Origin: Solirubrobacterales bacterium
GTDB taxonomy: Bacteria; Actinomycetota; Thermoleophilia; Solirubrobacterales; 70-9
DNA length: 48,508 bases
NCBI GenBank assembly: GCA_017304845.1
Contig: JAFKLL010000036.1
Span: forward strand, 1 to 48,508
Direction of reading: 5' to 3'
Part shown: positions 1 through 11,700 of the stretch, piece by piece
How positions within the stretch are numbered: position 1 is the stretch's first letter
How the letters are laid out: every line of letters starts with the position of its first letter
Translations under genes and position numbers: made by a program
Notes under the pieces: model-generated
Database searches by the model: none
Told to the model about the DNA's origin: nothing
What the model saw: the letters and a program-made list of their open reading frames with translations, nothing else

Positions 1-4579
<4,579 letters not shown>

Positions 4580-4674
4580 GGTTGGCAACTCCTCACAAGG
4601 GGTCAGAGATTCACGTGATCAGACGCGGAAGCGGTGCAATTCGGCCGAAACTTCGCGCAACGACAGACGATAGC

Positions 4675-4691
4675 ACAGGTAACAAACCTGT
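4675..4691. promoter_or_regulatory. Palindrome ACAGGT-N5-ACCTGT upstream of rpoB
   Basis: Perfect 6-bp inverted repeat with a 5-base spacer, about 95 bases upstream of the rpoB start, in the rplL-rpoB spacer. It could be a protein-binding site or a weak hairpin in the leader. No regulator is identified. Confidence 0.35.
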
Positions 4692-4741
4692 CGGACGGCA
4701 CGCTGCACCGCCCCAACTCAAGCCCCAGCCGACAAACGGTG

Positions 4742-4770
4742 CAGAAACATACGCATAGCGAATGTTTCTG
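4742..4770. repeat. Inverted repeat CAGAAACAT-N11-ATGTTTCTG
   Basis: Perfect 9-bp arms separated by 11 bases, between the strong hairpin after rplL and the rpoB leader. It is more AT-rich than its surroundings. In RNA it would form a hairpin with a large loop; as DNA it could be an operator. The rplL-rpoB spacer of other bacteria often carries an attenuator and RNA-processing hairpins. Confidence 0.4.
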
Positions 4771-4789
4771 AACTGAATTTCTCTGCAAC

Positions 4790-4819
4790 GACGAAGGGCG
4801 CCCTGGGGCGCCCTTCGTC
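4790..4819 (-). terminator. Strong hairpin between rplL and rpoB (partial terminator/attenuator)
   Basis: Two 14-bp perfectly complementary arms (4790-4803 and 4806-4819, GACGAAGGGCGCCC and its complement) begin 19 bases after the rplL stop. There is no clear U-tract on the minus strand, so complete termination is unlikely. It sits where an attenuator lowers rpoBC expression relative to L7/L12 in other bacteria. Confidence 0.65.
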
Positions 4820-4838
4820 AAACGCTTGGGAGGAACTC

Positions 4839-5228
4839 TTACTTGAGTTCGACCTTGGCGCCGGCTTCCTCGAGCTCGGCCTTGAGCTTCTCGGCCTCGT
4901 CCTTCTCGACGCCTTCCTTGACGGGCTTCGGAGCCTCGTCGACCAGAGCCTTGGCCTCCTTGAGACCGAGGCCGGTGGCGGCGCGGACGACCTTGATGAC
5001 CGGGACCTTCTTGTCGCCGACGTCGGTCAGGACGACGTCGACGGTCGAGCTGGCGTCATCGCCACCGTCACCACCGGCGTCACCACCGGCAGCGGCGGCC
5101 GGGGCGGCCGCGGCGACGGCGGTCGCCGACACGCCGAACTCCTCTTCGAGAGCCTTGATGCGCTCGCTCAGCTCGAGGACGCTGATGCCCTTGAGCTCTT
5201 CAATCCATTCTTCGGTGCTGGTTGCCAT
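4839..5228 (-). CDS. rplL: 50S ribosomal protein L7/L12
   Basis: 129 residues, the stalk protein that recruits translation factors. It has the N-terminal dimerisation helix ([27 protein letters not shown]), an Ala/Gly-rich hinge (about residues 38-58) and the C-terminal domain with the conserved [21 protein letters not shown]. The rplJ stop lies 5 bases upstream, and the GAGGAG Shine-Dalgarno overlaps the final codons of rplJ, so rplJ-rplL are co-transcribed and coupled. A strong hairpin follows the stop codon. Confidence 0.98.
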   Translation of the reverse strand: MATSTEEWIEELKGISVLELSERIKALEEEFGVSATAVAAAAPAAAAGGDAGGDGGDDASSTVDVVLTDVGDKKVPVIKVVRAATGLGLKEAKALVDEAPKPVKEGVEKDEAEKLKAELEEAGAKVELK

Positions 5229-5233
5229 TCTGT

Positions 5234-5908
5234 TTACTCCTCGTTTTCAGCGTCGGCGCCATCAGTGGCCTCTTCGGCCGACGCCTCGTCATTGTTTTCA
5301 GCTTTGTCTTCAGCCTCGGCCTCTTCGGCCGGTGCTTCCTCGGCCGCCGGCTCTTCAGCGGGTGCTTCTTCCTCGGCCGGGGCGGAACCACCGACCAGAC
5401 CCTGCTCGGCCACCTGCTGGAGCTGGATGGCCAGGCCGGAGATCATCGATCCCAGGCCACGGGTGAGGGTGACCAGCGGGCTGGCGACAACGCCGGCCAG
5501 CTGACCGTTGAGGACATCGCGGGAAGGAAGCTTGGAGATCGCGGTGAAGCGGCCCTCGTCGAGGAGGGTCTCGCCCATCAGCCCACCCTTGTAGGTGAGG
5601 ATCTCGTGCTCCTTGTTGAAGCTGGTGATCGCCTTCGCCGCCTGGGCGGTGTCGCCCTTGACGAAGGTGAGCGCGGTCGGGCCCTGGAGCAGGTCGTTCA
5701 GCTCCGTTGCACCGGCCTTCTCGGCAGCCAGCTTGGTGAGACGGTTCTTGACGACCTTGAAGGTCGCGTCCGCGTCACGCAGCTTGCCGCGCAGCTCAGC
5801 CGCCTGGGTGACCGAGATGCCCCGGTAGTCCACGGCGAAGATCGCTTCAGATGCTTCGATCTCGGCACCGATCTCATCGATCAGCGCGGCTTTTTCTTCA
5901 CGGTTCAT
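5234..5908 (-). CDS. rplJ: 50S ribosomal protein L10 with long acidic C-terminal tail
   Basis: 224 residues; L10 anchors L7/L12 dimers to the ribosome. It starts [20 protein letters not shown] and includes [19 protein letters not shown], typical of the family. The start at 5908 is chosen by homology; an extension to 5989 would translate the leader attenuator. The family is normally about 165-175 residues. This protein carries an extra ~50-residue tail made almost only of Glu, Ala, Pro, Asp and Asn (from about residue 170 to the ENEE terminus). The tail is probably disordered. The gene is preceded by an L10 leader and followed by rplL. Confidence 0.96.
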   Translation of the reverse strand: MNREEKAALIDEIGAEIEASEAIFAVDYRGISVTQAAELRGKLRDADATFKVVKNRLTKLAAEKAGATELNDLLQGPTALTFVKGDTAQAAKAITSFNKEHEILTYKGGLMGETLLDEGRFTAISKLPSRDVLNGQLAGVVASPLVTLTRGLGSMISGLAIQLQQVAEQGLVGGSAPAEEEAPAEEPAAEEAPAEEAEAEDKAENNDEASAEEATDGADAENEE

Positions 5909-5956
5909 GTTTGCCTGACTTGTCTTTGTCTGACTTCGGGTCTGACGCGGACCACT

Positions 5957-6085
5957 CGGGCAAAGAAAAACCCGCTCACAGGCGGGCACGAGGAGCGACC
6001 ATCGAGGTCTCTCTGGCTCACCTGCGCTGGGATTTACGGGCTATCGCCCGACCAGCGGTCTACGGCAGACGGGAAACCTTACAGG
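5957..6085 (-). ncRNA. Ribosomal protein L10 leader (autoregulatory mRNA structure)
   Basis: The untranslated region before rplJ contains, on the minus strand, CCGTAGACCGCTGGTC, GGGCGATAGCCC and CAGCGCAGGTGAGCC, followed by GAGACCTCG. These resemble the conserved parts of the L10 leader bound by the L10(L12)4 complex. Boundaries are approximate. It ends in a hairpin with a U-rich tail (separate entry), suggesting control by transcription attenuation in addition to translation. A covariance-model search would settle it. Confidence 0.72.
5962..5986 (-). terminator. Attenuator hairpin inside the L10 leader
   Basis: On the minus strand CCCGC-CTGTGA-GCGGG is followed immediately by TTTTTCTTT: a 5-bp GC stem with an excellent U-tract, 54 bases before the rplJ start. 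It is a Rho-independent-type terminator, and its position makes it an attenuator for rplJL and perhaps rpoBC. Confidence 0.72.
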
Positions 6086-6113
6086 TTCGCCGAGGATTCG
6101 GCTTCCAGAACGA

Positions 6114-6141
6114 GGAAGGGGCGCCCGCGGGCGCCCCTTCC
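6114..6141 (-). terminator. Hairpin terminator after the secreted gene at 6163-7482
   Basis: Arms 6114-6126 and 6129-6141 (GGAAGGGGCGCCC and complement) form a 13-bp perfect stem with almost no loop, 22 bases after the stop codon. There is no U-tract. It shares the GGGCGCC core with several other hairpins here. Confidence 0.65.
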
Positions 6142-6162
6142 GAGGGTCGGTTCAGGCTCCGA

Positions 6163-7482
6163 TCAACGATCGACCTCGAAGTCGACCGTGGTCGTCTTGA
6201 CGTGACCGACCGCGTCCGTGACCTTCGCCTTGAGCTGGTGCGGGCCGTTCGCGTAGTTGTCGGGCAGGATCTCGGGGTCGAGCTCCATGCCGCAGTTCTC
6301 CACGGGACAGGACTGGGTGTCGGAATCGATCTCGACGTTGTCGATCAACACCTGGATCTTGACCACGCCGGAGTTGGCCACGACCGCGTCGCCGTCCTCG
6401 GCATCGACCTCGAGGTCGTAGCTGGGACCGTCGAGAACCATCCCGGGCGCGGTGGTGAAGCTGCCGCCCAGGGTGACCGCCGGCTCCTTCGTATCGATGC
6501 TCAGGTCGACGTCATAGCCGTTGACGCTGTCGGCCACGTTCTCCGCCGCGTCGCGCGCGCCGACGCTCACGAACGTGTGCCCCTCCTTCAGCTGCGAGGG
6601 ATCGACGGTGACCTTCGTGCCCGACGGCGAGACCAGCGGGCAGGGATCGTCGGAGTTGCCCTCGCATCCCAGCTGGTCCGTCGTCGCGTACATGTCGAGG
6701 GGCCCCGCGGGGTTGCGCTTGGGGCCTACCGCTGCGACATCCTTGATGCCCAGCCCATTGTCCTCGGCTGACACGGGGATGTCGAGCGGCGACTCGTCGA
6801 CCCAGATCCCGTCGAACTGGTCCACGTCCAGATCCTGCTCGGGCGCGACGTCGTCCCCCAGCTCGACGACCTGGGCGAACGGAGCGACCCAGTGGTCGTA
6901 CGACATCGAGGGAGTCGAGAGCGCCTTCATTCCGATCTGGATCTGCCGATCGCCCGGCTCGCCCGCGGCGCTCATCGCCTCGATGCTCGCCATCTCGTCG
7001 GTCTCATCGTACTCGACCCAGCCTGACGCGTCGCGGATGCCGACGAAGGCGGTCGGCTCACCGACCTCATTCAGCAGCTCCGATTCCCCGGTGATGTTCA
7101 CGGCGACCATCCCGCCCGACTTGATGTAGGTGTCGGGACCGCCGGGCACGGTGTAGGTCCAGGTGGCCGAGCTGCCGTTGGGGTAGGTACCCGTCTTCTC
7201 GGCCAGGACGATCGGGGTCTCCTCGGTGAGCAGGTCGCACATCATCGGCACGCCGGAATCGCATTCGTCAAGCTGCTGGTAGTCACCGCCTCCTGTCGAC
7301 GCCCAGCCGAAGTGGCCGACGCTTCCGGGCCGGACGTCCTCGCCGCTCCACATCCAGTAGTCCATCGGCAACGCCGCATTGGCGACGCCGCCGACCCCTA
7401 CTAGCGACATGAGCAGTGCTGCCAGCGCAGCGCCCAAGACCTTCGACATCGGTCGGCCTTTGAGCTTCTCTCCTCTTTCCAT
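6163..7482 (-). CDS. Secreted protein, Ig-like C-terminal domain (paralog 1 of 3)
   Basis: 439 residues; function unknown. A signal peptide runs to about residue 36 (MSKVLGAALAALLMSLVG ... ANA). The mature part has an N-terminal region with a WASTGGGDYQQLDECDSG motif and a PGGPDTYI motif. The C-terminal ~120 residues contain GSFTTAPGMVLDGPSY, a Cys pair (SCPVENC) and VTDAVGHVKTTTVDFEVDR at the very end. It is paralogous throughout to the genes at 7651-8946 and 36688-38019. An alternative start at 7449 keeps the signal peptide intact. It sits between rplA and rplJ, an unusual place for any extra gene. The C-terminal domain resembles modules that precede RHS repeats in actinobacterial surface proteins (inference). 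Confidence 0.88.
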   Translation of the reverse strand: MERGEKLKGRPMSKVLGAALAALLMSLVGVGGVANAALPMDYWMWSGEDVRPGSVGHFGWASTGGGDYQQLDECDSGVPMMCDLLTEETPIVLAEKTGTYPNGSSATWTYTVPGGPDTYIKSGGMVAVNITGESELLNEVGEPTAFVGIRDASGWVEYDETDEMASIEAMSAAGEPGDRQIQIGMKALSTPSMSYDHWVAPFAQVVELGDDVAPEQDLDVDQFDGIWVDESPLDIPVSAEDNGLGIKDVAAVGPKRNPAGPLDMYATTDQLGCEGNSDDPCPLVSPSGTKVTVDPSQLKEGHTFVSVGARDAAENVADSVNGYDVDLSIDTKEPAVTLGGSFTTAPGMVLDGPSYDLEVDAEDGDAVVANSGVVKIQVLIDNVEIDSDTQSCPVENCGMELDPEILPDNYANGPHQLKAKVTDAVGHVKTTTVDFEVDR

Positions 7483-7516
7483 GACTCCCTTTCCGTTGGC
7501 TGTTCCCTGCCCACGC

Positions 7517-7537
7517 GACGGTCTCCCTCAGACCGTC
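7517..7537 (-). promoter_or_regulatory. 5' leader hairpin of paralog 1
   Basis: Perfect 8-bp arms GACGGTCT / AGACCGTC with loop CCCTC, 35 bases before the start at 7482. It is probably a structure in the mRNA leader; its role is unknown. Confidence 0.4.
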
Positions 7538-7580
7538 GGCGCCAACCTACGAGTCGCGGGTCAGCCCCACCAGAGACAAC

Positions 7581-7598
7581 TTGTATCGATTGATACAA
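7581..7598. promoter_or_regulatory. Palindrome TTGTATC-N4-GATACAA between the paralogs
   Basis: Perfect 7-bp arms, AT-rich in GC-rich DNA, lying in the upstream region of the 6163-7482 gene and partly overlapping the U-tract of the preceding terminator. It is a plausible operator or promoter component; no clear -35/-10 pair is assignable here. Confidence 0.4.
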
Positions 7599-7631
7599 AA
7601 AGAGAGGGGCGCCCCGAAAGACGCCCCTCTC
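7597..7631 (-). terminator. Rho-independent terminator of the gene at 7651-8946
   Basis: 10-bp GC-rich stem (7602-7611 with 7622-7631, GAGAGGGGCG and complement), 10-base loop, then TTTTT on the minus strand, 20 bases after the stop codon. This is one of the clearest intrinsic terminators in the window. Confidence 0.85.
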
Positions 7632-7650
7632 CTCGCGGATGTGAACCCGC

Positions 7651-8946
7651 TCAGCGATCAACCGTGAAGTCGACCGTGGTCGTCTTCACATGACCGACCG
7701 CGTCGGTCGCCTTCACCTTGAGCTGGTGAGGCCCATTCGAGTAGTTGTCCGAAACGATGGTCGGATCGACGCCGAGCTCGCAGTTCTCCGTCGGGCAACT
7801 CTGCGAATCGGAATCGATGGCGACGTTGTCGATCAGGACCTCGATGGCGACCACACCCGAGTTGTCCTTGCCGGTCTCGCCATCCGTGGCGTCGGCCTCG
7901 AGGCTGTAGGACGGACCGTCCAGAACCATGCCCGGGGCCGACATGAACGAGCCACCGAGGATGACCTTCGGGTCGATGGTGTCGATGCCGAGATCCCACA
8001 CCTCGTACTCGTCCGCGAGGTTGCCGGTCTTGTCGAGCGCAAAGACCGCGCCGCTGTTCCAGCCCTCCTTGATCTCGGCCGGACGGATCTCAGCCATCTG
8101 ACCGGGCGGAGTGCTGAGCGGGCACGGATCCGCCGTCGCACCTGTGCAGTCACCGCCGAAGCCGTCTGCCCAGAGGCCCGAGGCGACCCACGGGTTGCCG
8201 ACCGAACGAGCGGTCGCCATGATGCCGGCGGCCCAGAGGCCGATCCCGTTGTCCTCGGCCGAGAACGGGACCTGGATCGGCGTCTCGTCGATCCAACCCG
8301 CCGGCGGCAGATCGCCCGAGTCGAAGTCGAGCACCGGAGGAACGTCGTCGCCGAGACTCAGGTGCAACTGAGCCAGTGCCGCCCAGTGGTCGTCGCTGAA
8401 GCTGGCGGCGGAGCTCGCCTTCACGCCGAACTTGATCTGACGGTCCCCGGGTCCTCCGACCTCGTCGTGCAGATCCAGGGCGCCGAGATCGTCCCGTTCC
8501 GTGTAGGCCGACCACGAGGAGCCGTCCCACATGCCGAAGTAGGCGTGTGGTTCGCCGACCTCCATCGTGAGCTCCGACTCGCCGGGAACGTTGAGGCCGA
8601 CACCACCGAACTCGGCGATGTAGGTATCGGGCCCGCCGGGAGCGGTGTAGGTCCACTCGGCCTTGCTGCCGGCCGGGTAGGTGCCGCTCTTGGGGATCTT
8701 GATGATCGGGCCGCCGTCGGGGAAGAAGTCGCAGGTGTAGAACCAACCCGAGTCACACTCGTCGGTGGCCTGATAGCTGCCCCCTCCGGTGGAGCTCCAG
8801 TCCAGCCAGGAGACCTTCTCCTTGCCGTCCGGGTCGCCGGCCCAGACGATCTCATCGTCGATCAGATCAGCGCTCGCCGGCACAGCCACTCCGAACAACG
8901 ACAGGCACACAGCGAAAAGCAGCGATGCCACATGCTTCAACTTCAT
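7651..8946 (-). CDS. Secreted protein, Ig-like C-terminal domain (paralog 2 of 3)
   Basis: 431 residues; function unknown. Signal peptide MKLKHVASLLFAVCLSLFGV ... ASA. The mature protein repeats the layout of its neighbour: DWSSTGGGSYQATDECDSG, APGGPDTYI, a central region with many Asp/Trp, then GSFMSAPGMVLDGPSYSLEA, the SCPTENC Cys pair and a terminal VKATDAVGHVKTTTVDFTVDR-like strand. The ATG has GAGGG about six bases upstream. A strong promoter lies 54-90 bases upstream and a terminator follows, so it is its own transcription unit within the ribosomal cluster. It is probably exported and Ca-independent adhesive or structural; that is inference only. Confidence 0.88.
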   Translation of the reverse strand: MKLKHVASLLFAVCLSLFGVAVPASADLIDDEIVWAGDPDGKEKVSWLDWSSTGGGSYQATDECDSGWFYTCDFFPDGGPIIKIPKSGTYPAGSKAEWTYTAPGGPDTYIAEFGGVGLNVPGESELTMEVGEPHAYFGMWDGSSWSAYTERDDLGALDLHDEVGGPGDRQIKFGVKASSAASFSDDHWAALAQLHLSLGDDVPPVLDFDSGDLPPAGWIDETPIQVPFSAEDNGIGLWAAGIMATARSVGNPWVASGLWADGFGGDCTGATADPCPLSTPPGQMAEIRPAEIKEGWNSGAVFALDKTGNLADEYEVWDLGIDTIDPKVILGGSFMSAPGMVLDGPSYSLEADATDGETGKDNSGVVAIEVLIDNVAIDSDSQSCPTENCELGVDPTIVSDNYSNGPHQLKVKATDAVGHVKTTTVDFTVDR

Positions 8947-9006
8947 GTCTCTCCCTCATTCCGGTTATCCCTGCCCGGCGGCCCCCAAGACAGGAGGCCA
9001 GGGCCG

Positions 9007-9035
9007 AGAATAGACAGGAGCCGTCGATCGGTCAA
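9007..9035 (-). promoter_or_regulatory. Promoter TTGACC-N17-TATTCT for the secreted gene at 7651-8946
   Basis: The -35 TTGACC (9030-9035) and -10 TATTCT (9007-9012) have exactly 17 bases between them, a near-consensus housekeeping promoter. The predicted start is near 9000, giving a ~54-base leader. It lies directly after the hairpin following rplA. Confidence 0.75.
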
Positions 9036-9063
9036 GGGATCGATAGCAATGCGAGGGTATTTT

Positions 9064-9085
9064 CGGACCGGGTGAACCCGGCCCG
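9064..9085 (-). terminator. Hairpin after rplA
   Basis: On the minus strand CGGGCCGGGT-TC-ACCCGGTCCG forms a 10-bp stem with one G.U pair, about 20 bases after the rplA stop. There is no U-tract, so termination may be partial. It separates rplKA from the promoter of the inserted secreted gene. Confidence 0.5.
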
Positions 9086-9104
9086 CGCTACCAGAGCTCT
9101 AGTT

Positions 9105-9842
9105 TCAGGCGGGGACGGCCTCGGCCTCGGCCTCGCCGGGGATGATCTCCGCCTCGGTGGCCTGCGACGGATCGACCGAGATGCCGGGACCCATCGTGGT
9201 GGCGACGGTGACCGAGAGGACGTAGCGGCCCTTGGCCGAAGCCGGCTTGGCCTTGGTGATCTCGTCCATGACGGCGGCGTAGTTCTCGAGCAGCTTCTCG
9301 GCGTCGAAGGAAGCCTTGCCGATCGCGAGGTGGACGATCGCCTGGCGGTCGGTCCGGTACTCGACCTTGCCGGCCTTGGACTCGCCGACCGCCTTCTCGA
9401 CGTCCTCGGTGACCGTGCCGACCTTCGGGTTCGGCATCTTGCCCGACGGGCCGAGCACGCGGCCGAGACGGCCGACGGTCGGCATCATGTCCGGGGTCGC
9501 GATGACGACATCGAAGTCGTCGAAGCCCTCTTCGATCTTGGCGGCGAGATCATCGGAACCGACGATGTCGGCGCCGGCGGCCTCGGCGTCACGGGCCTTG
9601 TCGCCCTGGGCGAAGACCGCGACGCGGACGTCCTTGCCGAGCCCGTTGGGCAGGGCCAGGGTGCCGCGGAGCTGCTCCTCGGCGTGACGGACGTTGACGC
9701 CCAGACGGATGTGGACCTCGACCGTCTCGTCGAAGTTCGCGGAGGCAGTCTCCTTGATCAGGTTGATCGCCTCGGCCGGCGGGTAGACGTGGTCCCGCTG
9801 GACCTTCTGAAACTGCTGACGGAAGCGCTTGCCGTGAGCCAT
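9105..9842 (-). CDS. rplA: 50S ribosomal protein L1
   Basis: 245 residues; L1 forms the mobile L1 stalk and can repress its own mRNA. It contains the hallmark [21 protein letters not shown] and [19 protein letters not shown], followed by [10 protein letters not shown] short acidic tail ([16 protein letters not shown]) extends the C-terminus slightly. It begins 2 bases after the rplK stop, so the pair is co-translated. Normally rplJ follows directly; here about 3.2 kb of secreted-protein genes intervene. Confidence 0.98.
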   Translation of the reverse strand: MAHGKRFRQQFQKVQRDHVYPPAEAINLIKETASANFDETVEVHIRLGVNVRHAEEQLRGTLALPNGLGKDVRVAVFAQGDKARDAEAAGADIVGSDDLAAKIEEGFDDFDVVIATPDMMPTVGRLGRVLGPSGKMPNPKVGTVTEDVEKAVGESKAGKVEYRTDRQAIVHLAIGKASFDAEKLLENYAAVMDEITKAKPASAKGRYVLSVTVATTMGPGISVDPSQATEAEIIPGEAEAEAVPA

Positions 9843-9844
9843 GG

Positions 9845-10267
9845 TTACTTGACCTCCACGCCCATCGAACGGGCGGTGCCGGCGATGATCTTCGAGGCGG
9901 CGTCCAGGTCGTTGGCGTTCAGATCGGGCATCTTGCGCTCCGCGATCTGACGGACCTGAGCCTCGGTGATGGTGCCGACCTTGTTGACGTGCGGCTCTCC
10001 CGAGCCCTTCTTGAGACCGATCGCTTCCTTGATCAGGACGGCCGCGGGCGGCGTCTTGGTGATGAAGTCGAAGCTCCGGTCCTCGTAGACCGTGATCTCG
10101 ACCGGGATGATCGTGCCACCCTCCTGCTGCGTCTGTGCGTTGAACGCCTTGCAGAAGTCCATGATGTTCACACCGTGCTGGCCCAGGGCGGGGCCGACGG
10201 GCGGCGCCGGATTCGCCTGACCGGCCGGAATCTGGAGCTTGATGAGGGTCATTACTTTTTTAGCCAT
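9845..10267 (-). CDS. rplK: 50S ribosomal protein L11
   Basis: 140 residues; L11 binds the GTPase-associated region of 23S rRNA and is needed for the stringent response. It has the signature [20 protein letters not shown] and the C-terminal RNA-binding domain ([22 protein letters not shown] ... [13 protein letters not shown], in two parts). The start [10 protein letters not shown] at 10267 lies 29 bases downstream of the nusG stop. Confidence 0.98.
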   Translation of the reverse strand: MAKKVMTLIKLQIPAGQANPAPPVGPALGQHGVNIMDFCKAFNAQTQQEGGTIIPVEITVYEDRSFDFITKTPPAAVLIKEAIGLKKGSGEPHVNKVGTITEAQVRQIAERKMPDLNANDLDAASKIIAGTARSMGVEVK

Positions 10268-10296
10268 GAGACTGAATGCCTTAAAGGTTTGAGTGG

Positions 10297-10818
10297 TTAG
10301 AGCTTCTTGACCTGTTCGTAGCCGACCTCGGACGGAGTCTCGCGTCCGAAGATCGAAACCAGAACCTTGAGCTTCTGCTGGTCGTCGTTGATTTCGGCGA
10401 TCTCGCCGGAGAAGTCGGAAAGCGGACCGCTGATGATCTTGACGGTCTCGCCGATCTCGAACTGCGCCTGGGTGCGGGGCCGCTCGGCGGTCTCGCGGTG
10501 GAGCAGGCGGTCGACCTCGGCCTTGGTCAGCGGCACCGGGGTGTCGCGCGGACCGACGAACCCGGTCACGCCCTGGGTGTTGTTCACCAGGCTCCAGGCG
10601 TTGTCGGTCATGTCCATGTTGATCAACACGTAGCCGGGCATGGTCCGCTTCTCGACGGAGATCTTCTGGCCGTCCTTGACCTCGGAGACCTGCTCGGTCG
10701 GGACCACGACCTTGCGGACGCGGTGACCCTGGCCCATCGACTCGATCCGATGCTCGAGCTTCTGCTTGACCTTGTTCTCCTGGCCGGAGTATGTGTTGAT
10801 GACGTACCAGCGATACAT
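10297..10818 (-). CDS. nusG: Transcription termination/antitermination protein NusG
   Basis: 173 residues; binds RNA polymerase and couples transcription with Rho or the ribosome. The NGN domain begins [19 protein letters not shown] and includes the [16 protein letters not shown] core. The C-terminal KOW domain is [20 protein letters not shown]. The start at 10818 is chosen because the NGN domain begins there. The secE stop is 8 bases upstream. Confidence 0.98.
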   Translation of the reverse strand: MYRWYVINTYSGQENKVKQKLEHRIESMGQGHRVRKVVVPTEQVSEVKDGQKISVEKRTMPGYVLINMDMTDNAWSLVNNTQGVTGFVGPRDTPVPLTKAEVDRLLHRETAERPRTQAQFEIGETVKIISGPLSDFSGEIAEINDDQQKLKVLVSIFGRETPSEVGYEQVKKL

Positions 10819-10826
10819 GTTCTTCC

Positions 10827-11336
10827 TCAGATGATCCTCTGGACCAGCCAGTTGAAGGCGAGGTCCAGCAGACCAAGATAGACGGCGGCGACGATCACGA
10901 AAACGACGGTGACCGCGGTCGCCTGGATGAGCGTGTCCCGGTCGGGCCACTGGACCCGCTTCAGTTCGGCGATGCAAGATGACAGGAACGCCATCACCCC
11001 GCCGCGCTTGCGCTCGACCTGGGCCTGCTTCTGCCGTTTGGCGAGCTGCTGCTCTTCCTTGCGCTTCTGGTCCGCCTTCTTCTGCTTTTCCTGCTGGCGG
11101 GCCTGGCGCTTCTCCTCCTTGGAGCTCAGACCCTGCTTGGGGGCGTCAGGAGTCTCTAGATCCTGTTCCCGGGCTCCGGCGCCGATCCCGGCCTCGACGG
11201 CCTCGATCTCGGCGACGTCACCGGACTTGGGCACCTGCGTGTCGTGCTGGGCTTTCGCCTCAGCACCAGACTCCGCTTCTGCCGCAGCCTCGCGCGCGCG
11301 GCGCTCGGCCTTTCGCTGTGCCCGGGACTTGGCCAC
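10827..11336 (-). CDS. secE: Preprotein translocase subunit SecE with long charged N-terminal extension
   Basis: 169 residues, single-spanning component of the SecYEG channel. The conserved part is only the last ~60 residues: [19 protein letters not shown] followed by the membrane helix. The first ~105 residues are extremely rich in Lys, Glu, Gln, Arg and Ala, predicted cytosolic and helical. Minimal actinobacterial SecE is much shorter. The start is GTG at 11336, sharing one base with the rpmG stop (TAGTG). Confidence 0.93.
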   Translation of the reverse strand: MAKSRAQRKAERRAREAAAEAESGAEAKAQHDTQVPKSGDVAEIEAVEAGIGAGAREQDLETPDAPKQGLSSKEEKRQARQQEKQKKADQKRKEEQQLAKRQKQAQVERKRGGVMAFLSSCIAELKRVQWPDRDTLIQATAVTVVFVIVAAVYLGLLDLAFNWLVQRII

Positions 11337-11500
11337 TAGCGAGTTTCCTTGTGGGGCTGGTGCTTCCCGCACCAGCGACAGTACTTGCGCATCTCGATCC
11401 GGTCGGGCGTGTTGCGCTTCGACTTATTCGTTTGGTAGTTACGACGCTTGCAGCTCTCGCAGGCAAGTGTCACCGCGATGCGGACATCTCCGCGTGCCAT
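11336..11500 (-). CDS. rpmG: 50S ribosomal protein L33
   Basis: 54 residues: [17 protein letters not shown], then [13 protein letters not shown] and [17 protein letters not shown]. The two CxxC pairs (CESC, CRWC) make this a zinc-ribbon form of L33, expected when zinc is sufficient. GAGG lies just upstream of the ATG. It is first in the rpmG-secE-nusG-rplK-rplA run. Confidence 0.96.
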   Translation of the reverse strand: MARGDVRIAVTLACESCKRRNYQTNKSKRNTPDRIEMRKYCRWCGKHQPHKETR

Positions 11501-11640
11501 ATTTCCTCGCTACTCAGGCAGTGCCTTGACAAATAAAAGCCTCGACCCGGGGGCAGAGGCACGTCTGTGAAGAATACCTGTTTGTGAGTCGGGACGACGG
11601 CTCGCGTCCGATGCGGATGATAAGCAGCCCCGCTACGAAG

Positions 11641-11670
11641 GCGGCCCGCCCCTTTGCCGGGACGGGCCGC
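11641..11670 (-). terminator. Hairpin terminator of the giant secreted-protein operon
   Basis: The minus strand reads GCGGCCCGTCCC-GGCAAA-GGGGCGGGCCGC: a 12-bp stem (one T.G pair) with a 6-base loop, 30 bases after the stop at 11701. There is no U-tract. It separates this operon from the rpmG promoter region. Confidence 0.7.
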
Positions 11671-11700
11671 TTCGAACGACTCGGTTTTCCAGGCTTTCGC

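Noticed and set aside
5909..5989. Longer rplJ start at 5989
   Set aside because: It would translate the attenuator hairpin and L10 leader; the conserved L10 N-terminus begins at 5908.
11501..11640. tRNA-Trp or other tRNA upstream of rpmG-secE as in many bacteria
   Set aside because: No cloverleaf or TTCGA T-arm signature is present in the stretch on either strand.
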